Position numbers and translations under genes: made by a program. From positions 62,001 to 126,000 of the forward strand of contig CAZBRT010000002.1 in NCBI GenBank assembly GCA_964494625.1: a DNA stretch of 64,000 nt, read 5' to 3'. This DNA is from UBA2784 sp964494625 (GTDB lineage: Bacteria; Pseudomonadota; Alphaproteobacteria; Micropepsales; Micropepsaceae). Under the pieces are notes generated by a model, which had not been told where the DNA came from, ran no database searches, and saw nothing but the letters and a program-made list of their open reading frames with translations. This document shows positions 35,104 through 43,071 of the stretch, one piece after another; within the stretch, counting starts at the first letter, position 1; the number at the start of each line of letters is the position of its first letter.

Positions 35104-36255
35104 ATGAAGATCGCTGCCCTCATTGTTGCTGCCGGAAAGGGTGCCCGCGCGGGCGGTGCTTTGCCCAAGCAGTTCCAGCTCTTGGCCGGGGAAGCTCTGC
35201 TGACACATGCATGGCGGGCACTTGCCAGAAACAGCCTCGTCCAACGGGGCGTTCTGGTGATCGGCGAAGACGATGCGGCTCTGGTTGCAGGGCTTTCGCT
35301 CAAGCCCGCGCCGCTTGTCGTCACTGGCGGGCCGACGCGTCAGGATTCAGTGCGACTGGGGCTGGAAGCACTGGCAGCCGATCCACCGGATCTGGTGCTC
35401 ATCCACGATGGCGCAAGACCCTTTGCGGATGACGCGCTTGTCGCCCGTGTGATCGCAGCGCTTGGTGACCACAAGGCTGTCCTGCCGGTGCTGCCGGTCG
35501 ATGACACGCTGAAGGCGATGGACGGCGACATCGTGCGCGGCACGGTTGACCGTTCGCAGCTGGCCCGGGCGCAGACCCCGCAGGGCTTCCATTTTGCCGC
35601 CATCCTTGAAGCGCATCGCGGAGCCAAAGGCCTTGCATTGACCGATGATGCTGCCGTCGCCGAGCACGCGGGCCTTGCGGTCGCCGGCGTTCCCGGTTCA
35701 CCTGACAATATGAAAGTCACGCACAAGGATGATTTTGCCCGCGCCGAGACGATGATCGCCGCGCGGAATCTCGATGTGCGCAGCGCCACCGGCTTTGACG
35801 TTCATGCCTTTGCGCCCGGCGATCATGTGACGCTTTGCGGCATCAAGGTGCCGCACGACACGGGACTTGCCGGCCATTCCGATGCGGACGCCGGATTGCA
35901 TGCGCTGACCGATGCCGTTCTGGGGACGATTGGCGCTGCCGACATCGGCGCGCATTTTCCGCCGAGCGATCCCGAATGGCGTGGCGCAGACTCTGCTGCC
36001 TTTCTTGCCCACGCCATATCGCTGGTGAAGGAACGCGGCGGCATGATCGCGCATCTCGATGTGACCCTCATCTGCGAGCGGCCCAAAATCGGTCCGCATC
36101 GGGACGCCATGCGCGCCCGCATCGCCTCCATCGCCAATGTCACGATTGACCGCGTGAGCGTGAAGGCCACGACCACCGAGAAACTCGGCTTTACCGGCCG
36201 CAGCGAAGGTATTGCTGCCATGGCCAGTGCGACGGTGCGCCTGCCATGGGTCTAG
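35104..36255 (+). CDS. ispDF: Bifunctional IspD/IspF isoprenoid enzyme
   Basis: 383 aa. A fusion of 2-C-methyl-D-erythritol 4-phosphate cytidylyltransferase (residues 1 to about 220) and MECDP synthase (about 225-383), steps three and five of the MEP pathway. IspD: IVAAGKGARAGGALPKQF with the nucleotide loop, and RAQTPQGFHF. IspF: ATGFDVHAF with metal ligands D and H, GHSDADAGLHALTDA, and the C-terminal KATTTEKLGFTGRSEGIAA. The fused form is typical of alphaproteobacteria. pgpA overlaps its end by 10 bases. Confidence 0.95.
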   Translation: MKIAALIVAAGKGARAGGALPKQFQLLAGEALLTHAWRALARNSLVQRGVLVIGEDDAALVAGLSLKPAPLVVTGGPTRQDSVRLGLEALAADPPDLVLIHDGARPFADDALVARVIAALGDHKAVLPVLPVDDTLKAMDGDIVRGTVDRSQLARAQTPQGFHFAAILEAHRGAKGLALTDDAAVAEHAGLAVAGVPGSPDNMKVTHKDDFARAETMIAARNLDVRSATGFDVHAFAPGDHVTLCGIKVPHDTGLAGHSDADAGLHALTDAVLGTIGAADIGAHFPPSDPEWRGADSAAFLAHAISLVKERGGMIAHLDVTLICERPKIGPHRDAMRARIASIANVTIDRVSVKATTTEKLGFTGRSEGIAAMASATVRLPWV

Positions 36256-36725
36256 CAACGCCCCGCCACCGCCTGCTGCTTGCGGTCGCAACTTTGGGGC
36301 CGGTCGGTCATTTTCGCCGCGCGCCGGGCACATGGGCTTCCGCCATTACCTTGCCCTTTGCCTTCGCCATCCTTTGGGCAGGCGGCCCGATTGTGCTGGC
36401 CATCGCAGCTGTGCTGGTCACGCTCTTTGGCATTTATGCAGGCGGCCATGCCGTGCAGCAGCTTGGCCGCGAGGACCCCTCCGAAATCGTTGTCGATGAG
36501 GTTGCAGGCATGATGCTTGCGCTTGTGCCCGCCATTGCGGGCGGCCTCATTTCCGCCGTTGCGGCGTTCCTTCTTTTCCGGCTCTTCGATATTGTGAAGC
36601 CATGGCCCATCAGCCTGATCGACAAGAAGGTCAAAGGCGGGTTGGGTGTGATGGCGGATGATGTGGCCGCTGGCATATTGGCTGCGGCGACATTGATGCT
36701 CCTGAGGGCAGCCGGAGTGGTTTGA
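36246..36725 (+). CDS. pgpA: Phosphatidylglycerophosphatase A
   Basis: 159 aa. An integral inner-membrane phosphatase that makes phosphatidylglycerol from its phosphate. The family signature FRRAPGTWAS and the metal-binding VVDEVAGMM (around residue 81) are present, followed by FRLFDIVKPWPI and a C-terminal GVMADDVAAG. Four hydrophobic helices. It overlaps ispDF by 10 bases and precedes cinA by 3 bases, so the three genes are one operon. Confidence 0.92.
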   Translation: MGLATPRHRLLLAVATLGPVGHFRRAPGTWASAITLPFAFAILWAGGPIVLAIAAVLVTLFGIYAGGHAVQQLGREDPSEIVVDEVAGMMLALVPAIAGGLISAVAAFLLFRLFDIVKPWPISLIDKKVKGGLGVMADDVAAGILAAATLMLLRAAGVV

Positions 36726-36728
36726 CCG

Positions 36729-37217
36729 ATGTTCACGCCGAAACTCATTGCGCTTGCAACGCAGGTCCTTGCAGAAGCGCGCGCGCGCAAGCTCAAGATT
36801 GCGACCGCTGAAAGCTGCACCGGCGGACTTGTTGCCGCACTCCTCACCGAAATTCCCGGCTCGTCAGACGTGTTCGAGCGCGGGTTTGTTACCTACTCCA
36901 ACCTCGCAAAGCGCGAGTCCTTGGGCGTCAGCGGTGACATGATCGCTGACTATGGCGCGGTCAGCGAACCTGTGGCGCGCGCCATGGCGGAAGGCGTGCT
37001 GACCTTCTCCCGCGCAGATGTCAGCGTATCGATCACGGGTGTTGCGGGGCCGGATGGTGGCACCGCCCTGAAGCCCGTCGGCCATGTGCATCTGGCTGCT
37101 GCCCGGCGTGGGCGCAACATCGTCCACGAGCTGCACGAGTTCGGTGCCCTGTCGCGCGGTGAGGTGCGGCTTGCGGCTACCGAAGCTGCCCTTGCCCTTA
37201 TCCAGCGTCTTTATTGA
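36729..37217 (+). CDS. CinA C-terminal-type nicotinamide-nucleotide amidohydrolase
   Basis: 162 aa, the stand-alone CinA-C/PncC form. It deamidates NMN to nicotinic acid mononucleotide in NAD salvage. Signatures: IATAESCTGGLVAALLTEIPGSS (around residues 22-44) with the conserved Ser/Cys region, VTYSNLAKRESLGV and SITGVAGPDGGTALKPVG. The N-terminal competence/damage domain is absent. Its last 20 bases overlap the convergent COQ10-like gene. Confidence 0.9.
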   Translation: MFTPKLIALATQVLAEARARKLKIATAESCTGGLVAALLTEIPGSSDVFERGFVTYSNLAKRESLGVSGDMIADYGAVSEPVARAMAEGVLTFSRADVSVSITGVAGPDGGTALKPVGHVHLAAARRGRNIVHELHEFGALSRGEVRLAATEAALALIQRLY

Positions 37218-37668
37218 CGTCGCCATAGAGCGTGTGGGCGCGGCGGACGAACGCGTCCGACAATTTCATCAGCGCCTTCTCGAACATTGATGAGGCAATC
37301 TTCTGCAGGATGCGGCTGCGGAATCGGAAGTCGATGAAGAACCGCACTTCGGTTCCGCCGGTTTCATGCGGCAGGAAATGCCAGCGGTTCTCAAGATGCT
37401 CGAATGGCCCATCGACAAAAGCGGTCGAGACCTCCATCGCAGGCGCATCAAGACGCGCGCGCGAGGTGAATTTCTCCTCAAAGCCCTTGAAGCGCACGAT
37501 CATGTCGGAAGTGAGAAGCCGGATGCCCTCGCCCGCGTCCTCGTCCGAGCGCACGCGCAGCGCCGTGCACCATGGCAGGAATTCGGGATAGCGGCGGATG
37601 TCGCCGACCAGCTCGAACATCCGGACCGGCGCATAGGGCACGATCCGCGTTTCGCGGGCGGCCGGCAT
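37198..37668 (-). CDS. COQ10/RatA-like START-domain protein
   Basis: 156 aa. Polyketide cyclase/START-domain protein resembling ubiquinone-binding Coq10. Signature: PYAPVRMFELVGDIRRYPEFLPWCTALRV at residues 11-39, then FVDGPFEHLENRWHF and a C-terminal region with DAFVRRAHTLYG. In alphaproteobacteria this gene is usually next to lipA, as here: the lipA TGA and this ATG are separated by one base. The likely role is ubiquinone binding in the respiratory chain; RatA-type ribosome anti-association is an alternative annotation in some databases. Confidence 0.88.
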   Translation of the reverse strand: MPAARETRIVPYAPVRMFELVGDIRRYPEFLPWCTALRVRSDEDAGEGIRLLTSDMIVRFKGFEEKFTSRARLDAPAMEVSTAFVDGPFEHLENRWHFLPHETGGTEVRFFIDFRFRSRILQKIASSMFEKALMKLSDAFVRRAHTLYGDVNKDAG

Positions 37669-37669
37669 T

Positions 37670-38644
37670 TCACCCTTTCGCCAAAGCCCTGGCGCGCGTG
37701 TCGCGCAGGCGGGCAAAATCAGCGTCCGCATGGAAGGACGAGCGGGTCAGCGGGCTTGCCGACACCATCGAGAAGCCCTTCGCCCAGGCGATGGAGGCCA
37801 GCGCTTCAAACTCATCAGGCGGCACAAAGCGTTCCACCGGTGCATGCTTGCGTGTTGGCTGGAGGTACTGGCCGATGGTGAGAAAATCGACATTGGCGGA
37901 GCGCAGATCATCCATCACCTGCATCACCTCTTCGCGCGTCTCGCCAAGCCCGACCATGAGGCCCGATTTGGTGAAGATCGAAGGATCAAGCTCCTTGGCG
38001 TGCTGCAAGAGACGCAGCGAATGGAAATAGCGCGCGCCAGGCCGGATGCGCAGATAGAGGCGCGGCACCGTTTCAAGATTGTGGTTGAACACGTCAGGCC
38101 GGGACGCCACCACGGGAGCCAACGCGCCGTCCTTGCGCAGGAAGTCCGGCGTCAGGATCTCGATTGTTGTGCCAGGGCTCACCGCACGGATCGCGTTCAC
38201 GACCTTGACAAAATGATTGGCGCCGCCATCGGGAAGATCGTCGCGGTCAACTGAGGTGATGACGACATGGGCCAGGCCCAGCTTCACCACCGCATCGGCA
38301 ACGCGGGCGGGCTCATCCAGGTCAAGCGGCTGGGGCACGCCTGTCTTCACATTGCAGAAGGCGCAAGCGCGCGTGCAGGTGTCGCCCATGATCATCATGG
38401 TCGCGTGGCGCTGCGACCAGCACTCGCCGATATTCGGGCAGGCGGCCTCCTCGCAGACGGTCGCGAGCTTGTTCTCGCGCATCAGGCGCTGCGTCTCGAA
38501 ATAGACCGGATTGTTGGGCGCCTTGACACGGATCCACTCCGGCTTGCGCTGGATGGGGGTATCCGGCCGGGCCTGCTTCTCGGGATGGCGCAGCGCGCGG
38601 CGCTCGCGGCTGTCCTGATCGAAGATCGTGGTCATGGCCGTCAT
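37670..38644 (-). CDS. lipA: Lipoyl synthase
   Basis: 324 aa. Radical SAM enzyme that inserts two sulfurs into octanoyl groups on E2 and H proteins. The auxiliary cluster motif is CEEAACPNIGEC (near residue 68) and the radical SAM motif is CTRACAFC (near 95). GGANHFVKVVNAIR and the C-terminal RSSFHADADFARL with the Ser ligand complete the family pattern. Start chosen at ATG 38644; another ATG three codons later is possible and neither has a good Shine-Dalgarno. Its products, lipoylated PdhB, PdhC and related proteins, are encoded 10 kb away, beyond the inserted block. Confidence 0.95.
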   Translation of the reverse strand: MTAMTTIFDQDSRERRALRHPEKQARPDTPIQRKPEWIRVKAPNNPVYFETQRLMRENKLATVCEEAACPNIGECWSQRHATMMIMGDTCTRACAFCNVKTGVPQPLDLDEPARVADAVVKLGLAHVVITSVDRDDLPDGGANHFVKVVNAIRAVSPGTTIEILTPDFLRKDGALAPVVASRPDVFNHNLETVPRLYLRIRPGARYFHSLRLLQHAKELDPSIFTKSGLMVGLGETREEVMQVMDDLRSANVDFLTIGQYLQPTRKHAPVERFVPPDEFEALASIAWAKGFSMVSASPLTRSSFHADADFARLRDTRARALAKG

Positions 38645-38707
38645 ATAGGACAATTCGGGCCGCAAAACACCCCTTGCCGCCAGCAATTCCCGCGTCAAAC
38701 TCGGCGT

Positions 38708-39250
38708 ATGCTCGTCGCGCTCATCCTCCTGGCCCTGCCCCCCGCCCTGTTCGTTGCCAGCGGCGTCAGTGACGGGCTTGGCCGTCAGGCAATGGCGGCG
38801 CGCCTGCGCCGCATCGGGTGGGCGAGCTTTGCAGGCATACCGCTTGCCTTCATCGTGTCCTTCAGCGCCATCGATCACATCTACCGCGCCTTGGCGTGCG
38901 AACAGATGGTGCTGTCAGCGGACAGCAATGCCGAAATGGATGTGGAGATTTCCGCCTGGTCGGAAACCTGTCGGCGCGGCGAAGCGCCCACCTATCACGT
39001 GGCCGTCCGCTTTGGCGGGATGCTGCTGGGCCAATGGGAAGAGGTTGTGACCGCTTACATCGATCCCGTGCCGGTTCTGGTGAAGGTCAATCCGCCCACG
39101 GGCACCGACCTTGTCAAATTCGCCATTGGCCTTGCATCAGAGCCCGGTGCCACGCCTTCGCGCTTCGTTGAAGTCAGCTACGACAGGAAAGTCGGCCATC
39201 CGCTTGAGGTGTTCTTCTATCGAAGGGGATTCAGGGTGGAGGCGCTCTAG
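38708..39250 (+). CDS. Membrane-anchored protein of unknown function
   Basis: 180 aa; no family recognised. Two N-terminal hydrophobic segments (LVALILLALPPALFVASGV and ASFAGIPLAFIVSFSAIDHI) are followed by a soluble domain of about 120 residues with mixed beta character, including EISAWSETCRRGEAPTYHV and VKVNPPTGTDLVKFAIG. Two cysteines (CEQM, ETCRR) lie in that part. The ATG at 38708 gives a natural membrane N-terminus and the longer frame would run through lipA antisense. It converges on the next gene with a four-base overlap. Confidence 0.6.
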   Translation: MLVALILLALPPALFVASGVSDGLGRQAMAARLRRIGWASFAGIPLAFIVSFSAIDHIYRALACEQMVLSADSNAEMDVEISAWSETCRRGEAPTYHVAVRFGGMLLGQWEEVVTAYIDPVPVLVKVNPPTGTDLVKFAIGLASEPGATPSRFVEVSYDRKVGHPLEVFFYRRGFRVEAL

Positions 39251-39744
39251 CCCGGCTTTGGCCGGAAGCGCTGCTTCAGCGCCTCGGCAGCCGCCTCGGC
39301 GTCGATGCGTGCCGGGAATTTCCGGCCGATCCAGACGACGTTCTGCTCGTCGGGGCCGACGACCGCGATGTCCTGCGGCGAGGTGCCCTCAAATCCGACC
39401 AGCGTAATCGAACCGGTCGCAAGAAAGCGCCCAAAGCAATAAAGCAGCACACCCGCCACGAACACGAAAGGCGTCGCCGCCTGAATGCCCAGCGAGACGG
39501 AATAGGTGATCGATGGCAGGCCGCCCCCGCCCAGTTCCTGCCGGAACAAGGCCGCCAACGTGGCAATGAGTGATGTTGCGAACACAAAGGCGACGGCCGA
39601 GCCCACCAGCAACCATCTGCCATAGCGGGCGGCGTGCCTGTCGAAGTGCTGTTCCGAGAGGCCCGTCGGCGCTCCCGACGGTCCAAGCGGCACCAACTTC
39701 TTCTTTGCATCCTTCGCTTGCGGGGCCGGGCTTGGGGGAGCCAT
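39247..39744 (-). CDS. Two-helix membrane protein of unknown function
   Basis: 165 aa; family not recognised. A Pro/Ala/Lys-rich cytosolic N-terminus, two membrane helices (WLLVGSAVAFVFATSLIATL near 44-63, FVFVAGVLLYCFGRFLATG near 93-111) and a C-terminal soluble domain with GPDEQNVVWIGRKFPARI. It diverges from the AMP-ligase gene and may share a promoter region with it. Codon use looks like its neighbours. Confidence 0.6.
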   Translation of the reverse strand: MAPPSPAPQAKDAKKKLVPLGPSGAPTGLSEQHFDRHAARYGRWLLVGSAVAFVFATSLIATLAALFRQELGGGGLPSITYSVSLGIQAATPFVFVAGVLLYCFGRFLATGSITLVGFEGTSPQDIAVVGPDEQNVVWIGRKFPARIDAEAAAEALKQRFRPKPG

Positions 39745-39931
39745 GGAAAAAGAACCTCACAATGGCTGTGGAGAATGGGCTCTAACATGCAGAGCTTACT
39801 GTGATTCCCGCCCGTTGCCGCAAGGGCTGCCCGCTTTCCTGAAGAACCTACAAAGGTTGCCTTCCCCGGCCAATAGTTTAGTTTTGTTGCAAGCAATAAT
39901 CCGCGTCATTCAGATACATAGCGAAAGCCCC

Positions 39932-41512
39932 ATGGCTACAGCCACACATACCCTGCCCCCATTCAACGTCAAAAGTTCGATGACCAATGTCTTCTCGGCC
40001 CTGATGAAGGCGAAAAGGCGTTATGGCAAGAACCGCGAGATCCTGGTCGATGGTGATGAGCGCGTGCTCACCTATGACGCGATCACCAAGGCCGCTTTCG
40101 CGCTGGGCCATGCCCTGAAAAAGGGCACGAAGAAGGGTGAGTCCGTCGGTATCCTTCTGCCGACCGGCGCGGGTGCCGTGATCGCTTTCTTCGCCGTTCA
40201 CGCTTATGGCCGCATCCCGGCGATGCTGAACTTCACGTCGGGCGCGCGCAGCCTTCAGGCTGCCTGCCGTGCGGGCGAGATCAAGCGCATCATCACCGCC
40301 CACAAATTCGTGGAGCTGGGCAAGCTCGACGGCCTGATCGAGGAGATGAAGGGCTCTGCCGAGATCGTCTATCTTGAGGACGTGCGCGAAAATCTGGGCC
40401 TTCTCTCCAAGCTCCATGCCGCTGTCGGCAGCATCGCGCCGTGGCTGGTGCAGTCGCATCCCAAGCCGGATGATACGTGCGTGATCCTGTTCACCTCGGG
40501 CACCGAGGGCGACCCCAAGGGCGTCGTGCTTTCCCACCAGAATATCGTCGCCAATGTGGAGCAGGTCCGCTCCCACATCGAACTCACCACCGACGACATC
40601 ATCTTCAACCCCTTGCCGACGTTTCATTGCTTTGGCCTGACGGTTGGCGCGCTCATGCCGCTCTATCTCGGCATCAAGGAAGTGCTGCACCCCTCGCCGC
40701 TTCAGCCGCGCGAGATTGCCAAGCGCGTGCGCTCCAGCGGCGCAACCATCCTGCTTGCGACCGACACCTTCATCAACCAGTACGCCCGCGCAGGCGACCA
40801 GGGCGACCTCAACTCGCTGCGGCTGGCCGTCTGCGGGGCCGAGCGCGTGCGCGACGAGACGCGCCAGCTGATGCGCCGCAAGTACAACATGGAAATCCTG
40901 GAGGGCTACGGTGTCACCGAGACGGCACCCGTGATCGCCGCCAACCAGATCGGCGGCAACCGGCCGGGCACGGTGGGACGCCTTTTGCCGGGCATGGAAA
41001 GCCGCCTTGACCCCGTTGAAGGGGTTCCCAATGCCGGCCGCCTGTTCGTGCGCGGCCCCAATGTGATGAAGGGCTATATCAAGCCCGACGCGCCGATGGT
41101 GGTGATGCCGCCGACCGATGGCTGGCATGACACGGGCGACGTCGTCTCCATTGATGATGACGGCTATATCGCCATCCGTGGCCGCCTCAAGCGCTTTGCC
41201 AAGATCGGCGGCGAGATGGTGTCGCTTGCGGTCGTCGAGAATTGCGCATCCGCCCTTTGGCCCGACAATCACCACGCCGCTGTTGCCATCGCGGATGACC
41301 GCAAGGGCGAGCAGATCGTGCTGGTGACCGACAGTCCCGCCGCCAACCGGCTTGACCTTGTCGGCTGGGCGCAGAATCACGGCGTGCCCGAACTGGCCGT
41401 GCCGCGCAAAATCGTGCTGGTGGACAATGTGCCTGTCCTGGGTACCGGCAAGACGGACTATAACCGGGTCCAGAAAATGGCTGAGGAGCGCGCCCAAAGC
41501 GCGGCGGCGTGA
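39932..41512 (+). CDS. AMP-dependent acyl-ACP/acyl-CoA synthetase, Aas C-terminal type
   Basis: 526 aa. ANL-superfamily ligase that activates a carboxylate as acyl-adenylate. Motifs: ILFTSGTEGDPKGVVLSH (P-loop, about residue 185), GYGVTETAPVIA, HDTGDVVSIDDDGYIAIRGR and GTGKTDYNRVQ with the C-terminal catalytic Lys. The FHCFGLTVGALMPLYLG block and overall order resemble the acyl-ACP synthetase half of Aas, which reacylates lysophospholipid, but no acyltransferase domain is attached or adjacent. ATG 39932 matches the family N-terminus. The small DUF1801 gene follows with its start touching the stop. Confidence 0.82.
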   Translation: MATATHTLPPFNVKSSMTNVFSALMKAKRRYGKNREILVDGDERVLTYDAITKAAFALGHALKKGTKKGESVGILLPTGAGAVIAFFAVHAYGRIPAMLNFTSGARSLQAACRAGEIKRIITAHKFVELGKLDGLIEEMKGSAEIVYLEDVRENLGLLSKLHAAVGSIAPWLVQSHPKPDDTCVILFTSGTEGDPKGVVLSHQNIVANVEQVRSHIELTTDDIIFNPLPTFHCFGLTVGALMPLYLGIKEVLHPSPLQPREIAKRVRSSGATILLATDTFINQYARAGDQGDLNSLRLAVCGAERVRDETRQLMRRKYNMEILEGYGVTETAPVIAANQIGGNRPGTVGRLLPGMESRLDPVEGVPNAGRLFVRGPNVMKGYIKPDAPMVVMPPTDGWHDTGDVVSIDDDGYIAIRGRLKRFAKIGGEMVSLAVVENCASALWPDNHHAAVAIADDRKGEQIVLVTDSPAANRLDLVGWAQNHGVPELAVPRKIVLVDNVPVLGTGKTDYNRVQKMAEERAQSAAA

Positions 41513-41517
41513 AGATT

Positions 41518-41928
41518 ATGGCTGTTGCGAAAAAAATCGTGAAGACAAAGCCGGCAAGCCGGAAGGCAGCGTCCAAGCCCGTGCCCGTTGTGGTCCCGCG
41601 CGATGAAGTCGCTGACTACATCGCGGCCGCTGGCCCCGGGCGCAAGGCCGTGCTGGAGGAGCTGCGTGAACTCATCAGGCGCGCTGCACCGCGCGCCAAT
41701 GAGTCCATGGTCTATCGCATGCCGACCTACATGAACGGCGACAAGTTCTGCGCCTTTGCCAACCAGAAGACCTATGTGTCGGTCTATCTGTGCGATGCCA
41801 AGGTGGCAGACGCCGTGCGCCGCCAGCACCCGCAGGTCAAAGGCGGCAAGACCTGCCTCAATTTCCCGGACGGCAGCGAAATCCCGTTCGCCACCATCGA
41901 ACGCGTGGTGAAAATGCTGTTCGCGTGA
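41518..41928 (+). CDS. DUF1801/YdhG-like protein
   Basis: 136 aa. Small cytosolic protein with the DUF1801 features LRELIRRAAPRANESMVYRMPTY and a C-terminal FPDGSEIPFATIERVVKMLF. A Lys-rich N-terminus (AKKIVKTKPASRKAASKP) precedes the domain. Function unknown. A GTG at 41509 overlapping the ligase stop as GTGA is an alternative start. Its last 62 bases recur almost unchanged at 48244-48307, where the rest of the gene is missing, marking the two ends of the accessory block. Confidence 0.8.
   Translation: MAVAKKIVKTKPASRKAASKPVPVVVPRDEVADYIAAAGPGRKAVLEELRELIRRAAPRANESMVYRMPTYMNGDKFCAFANQKTYVSVYLCDAKVADAVRRQHPQVKGGKTCLNFPDGSEIPFATIERVVKMLFA
41863..41926 (+). repeat. Direct repeat, left copy (3' end of DUF1801 gene)
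   Basis: This stretch matches 48244-48307 at an offset of 6381 bases. The core 41881-41918 (38 bases) is identical; four mismatches and a few terminal differences lie outside it, mostly at third codon positions or conservative changes. It is the natural 3' end of the intact DUF1801 gene. Confidence 0.85.
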
Positions 41929-41978
41929 GGGGACCCCACGCGCGGGTTAGTCTTCCCTTTACCATAAGTCTTCTAGGC

Positions 41979-42005
41979 TCTTGCACCCGCCCGAGGGGCG
42001 CAAGA
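41979..42005 (+). other. Hairpin in the leader of the sulfotransferase-like gene
   Basis: A 10-bp stem with one mismatch (TCTTGCACCC against GGGCGCAAGA) and a 7-base loop lies between the DUF1801 stop and the next start codon at 42028. No T-run follows, so it is a poor intrinsic terminator. It could end the DUF1801 transcript with a factor or shape the leader of the downstream gene. Confidence 0.3.
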
Positions 42006-42027
42006 ACGGCTGGGAAGGCAGTGAAAG

Positions 42028-43071
42028 ATGGGCAACCTCAAGGGCTTCCTCTGGTCGATGGGCCGGTGCGCCACCAAAGCTGTCAGCGAGACCATTACCC
42101 AGGCAACCGATGCCGAGGCGACCAGCTGGGTTGATACGCCCAGAATTGTTGCCGCCGCCGAATATTACCTGCGCTACTACCCCTCTCCGCTGATCCTCAC
42201 ACTTCATCACCCCCAATTCTGTGATGAGTTCGCGAAGCTGATCGCGGCAAACAAGGAAGTGCCGACGGTTTTTACCGTGCGCGATCCGGTGGCCAATCTC
42301 GAGAGCTACGCCAGTACGTTTCTGACCTCCTACATCGCGCGGCGCGTCGATGAAGCGGTCAAGATGAAGGAGACGGGAAAGACCGTCTCGTCATCCATCA
42401 ATCCGCAGGCTCTGGAACAGTGGCTGCTTCCAACCGCAAATCTTTGGCGGCAGTACAATGCCGTGAAGGCGGCGCCCTGCCTGCTCGTTGACTTCTCCGA
42501 GCTGGGGCAGGCGCAGTTCAGCCAGACCATTGAGAGGATCTGCGATTTCTTTGGCCTGGAAATGAAACGTCCGGCTCTCTGGGTCGGCGAAGCCAACACG
42601 TCCAGTGACCGCTTCCTGATCGGCTATCTCCGCAATTTCCGCCTGTTCGGCCGCACCATGGAGCTGCGCTTCACACGCTGGAACGACTATTGGGGCGAAA
42701 GCGGCCTTGTGACTCTGGGTACTCTGCGCAGCCCGCATCTGCGCAGTGTGACCGGCGATGACGGACCGTTGCACGTCCATGCGCGCGCCGATCAGCTCCT
42801 GACCGAGGGCCGCATCACCCGTGAGCGGGAGATGTTTGCCGCCATGCTCTCCGATCAGGCAGCAGCCGATGCGCTTGCACGGCAGATTGCCCTCGATTTC
42901 AGGCGCACGAGCGAAATCGTCGAGCAGGAACTGCCCGCCCTCCAGGCTAACCTCGTCCGGCAATTCATGAAGACGAACCGCGACGGCGTGAAGCGGCTCG
43001 TGAAGGAGCATCCTGCGCTTGAGGCGCATTGGGGACGCTGGCGCGCCAGCATGATGAAAAACGCCGCCTAA
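42028..43071 (+). CDS. Sulfotransferase-like protein, candidate phosphoramidate transferase
   Basis: 347 aa. Two elements fit the nucleotide site of PAPS-dependent sulfotransferases: an N-terminal phosphate loop FLWSMGRCATKAVSETI (residues 7-23) and VFTVRDPVANLESYAST (81-96) with the Arg/Ser pair (R85, S93) that normally grips the 3'-phosphate. The rest is divergent and helical at the C-terminus. GGAAGG lies upstream of the ATG. It sits beside a cassette predicted to make a 3'-phospho-CDP-amidate, a close analogue of PAPS, so transfer of a phosphoramidate group onto a glycan is a reasonable inference. Ordinary sulfation is the alternative. It converges on the cytidylyltransferase with a four-base overlap. 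Confidence 0.65.
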   Translation: MGNLKGFLWSMGRCATKAVSETITQATDAEATSWVDTPRIVAAAEYYLRYYPSPLILTLHHPQFCDEFAKLIAANKEVPTVFTVRDPVANLESYASTFLTSYIARRVDEAVKMKETGKTVSSSINPQALEQWLLPTANLWRQYNAVKAAPCLLVDFSELGQAQFSQTIERICDFFGLEMKRPALWVGEANTSSDRFLIGYLRNFRLFGRTMELRFTRWNDYWGESGLVTLGTLRSPHLRSVTGDDGPLHVHARADQLLTEGRITREREMFAAMLSDQAAADALARQIALDFRRTSEIVEQELPALQANLVRQFMKTNRDGVKRLVKEHPALEAHWGRWRASMMKNAA

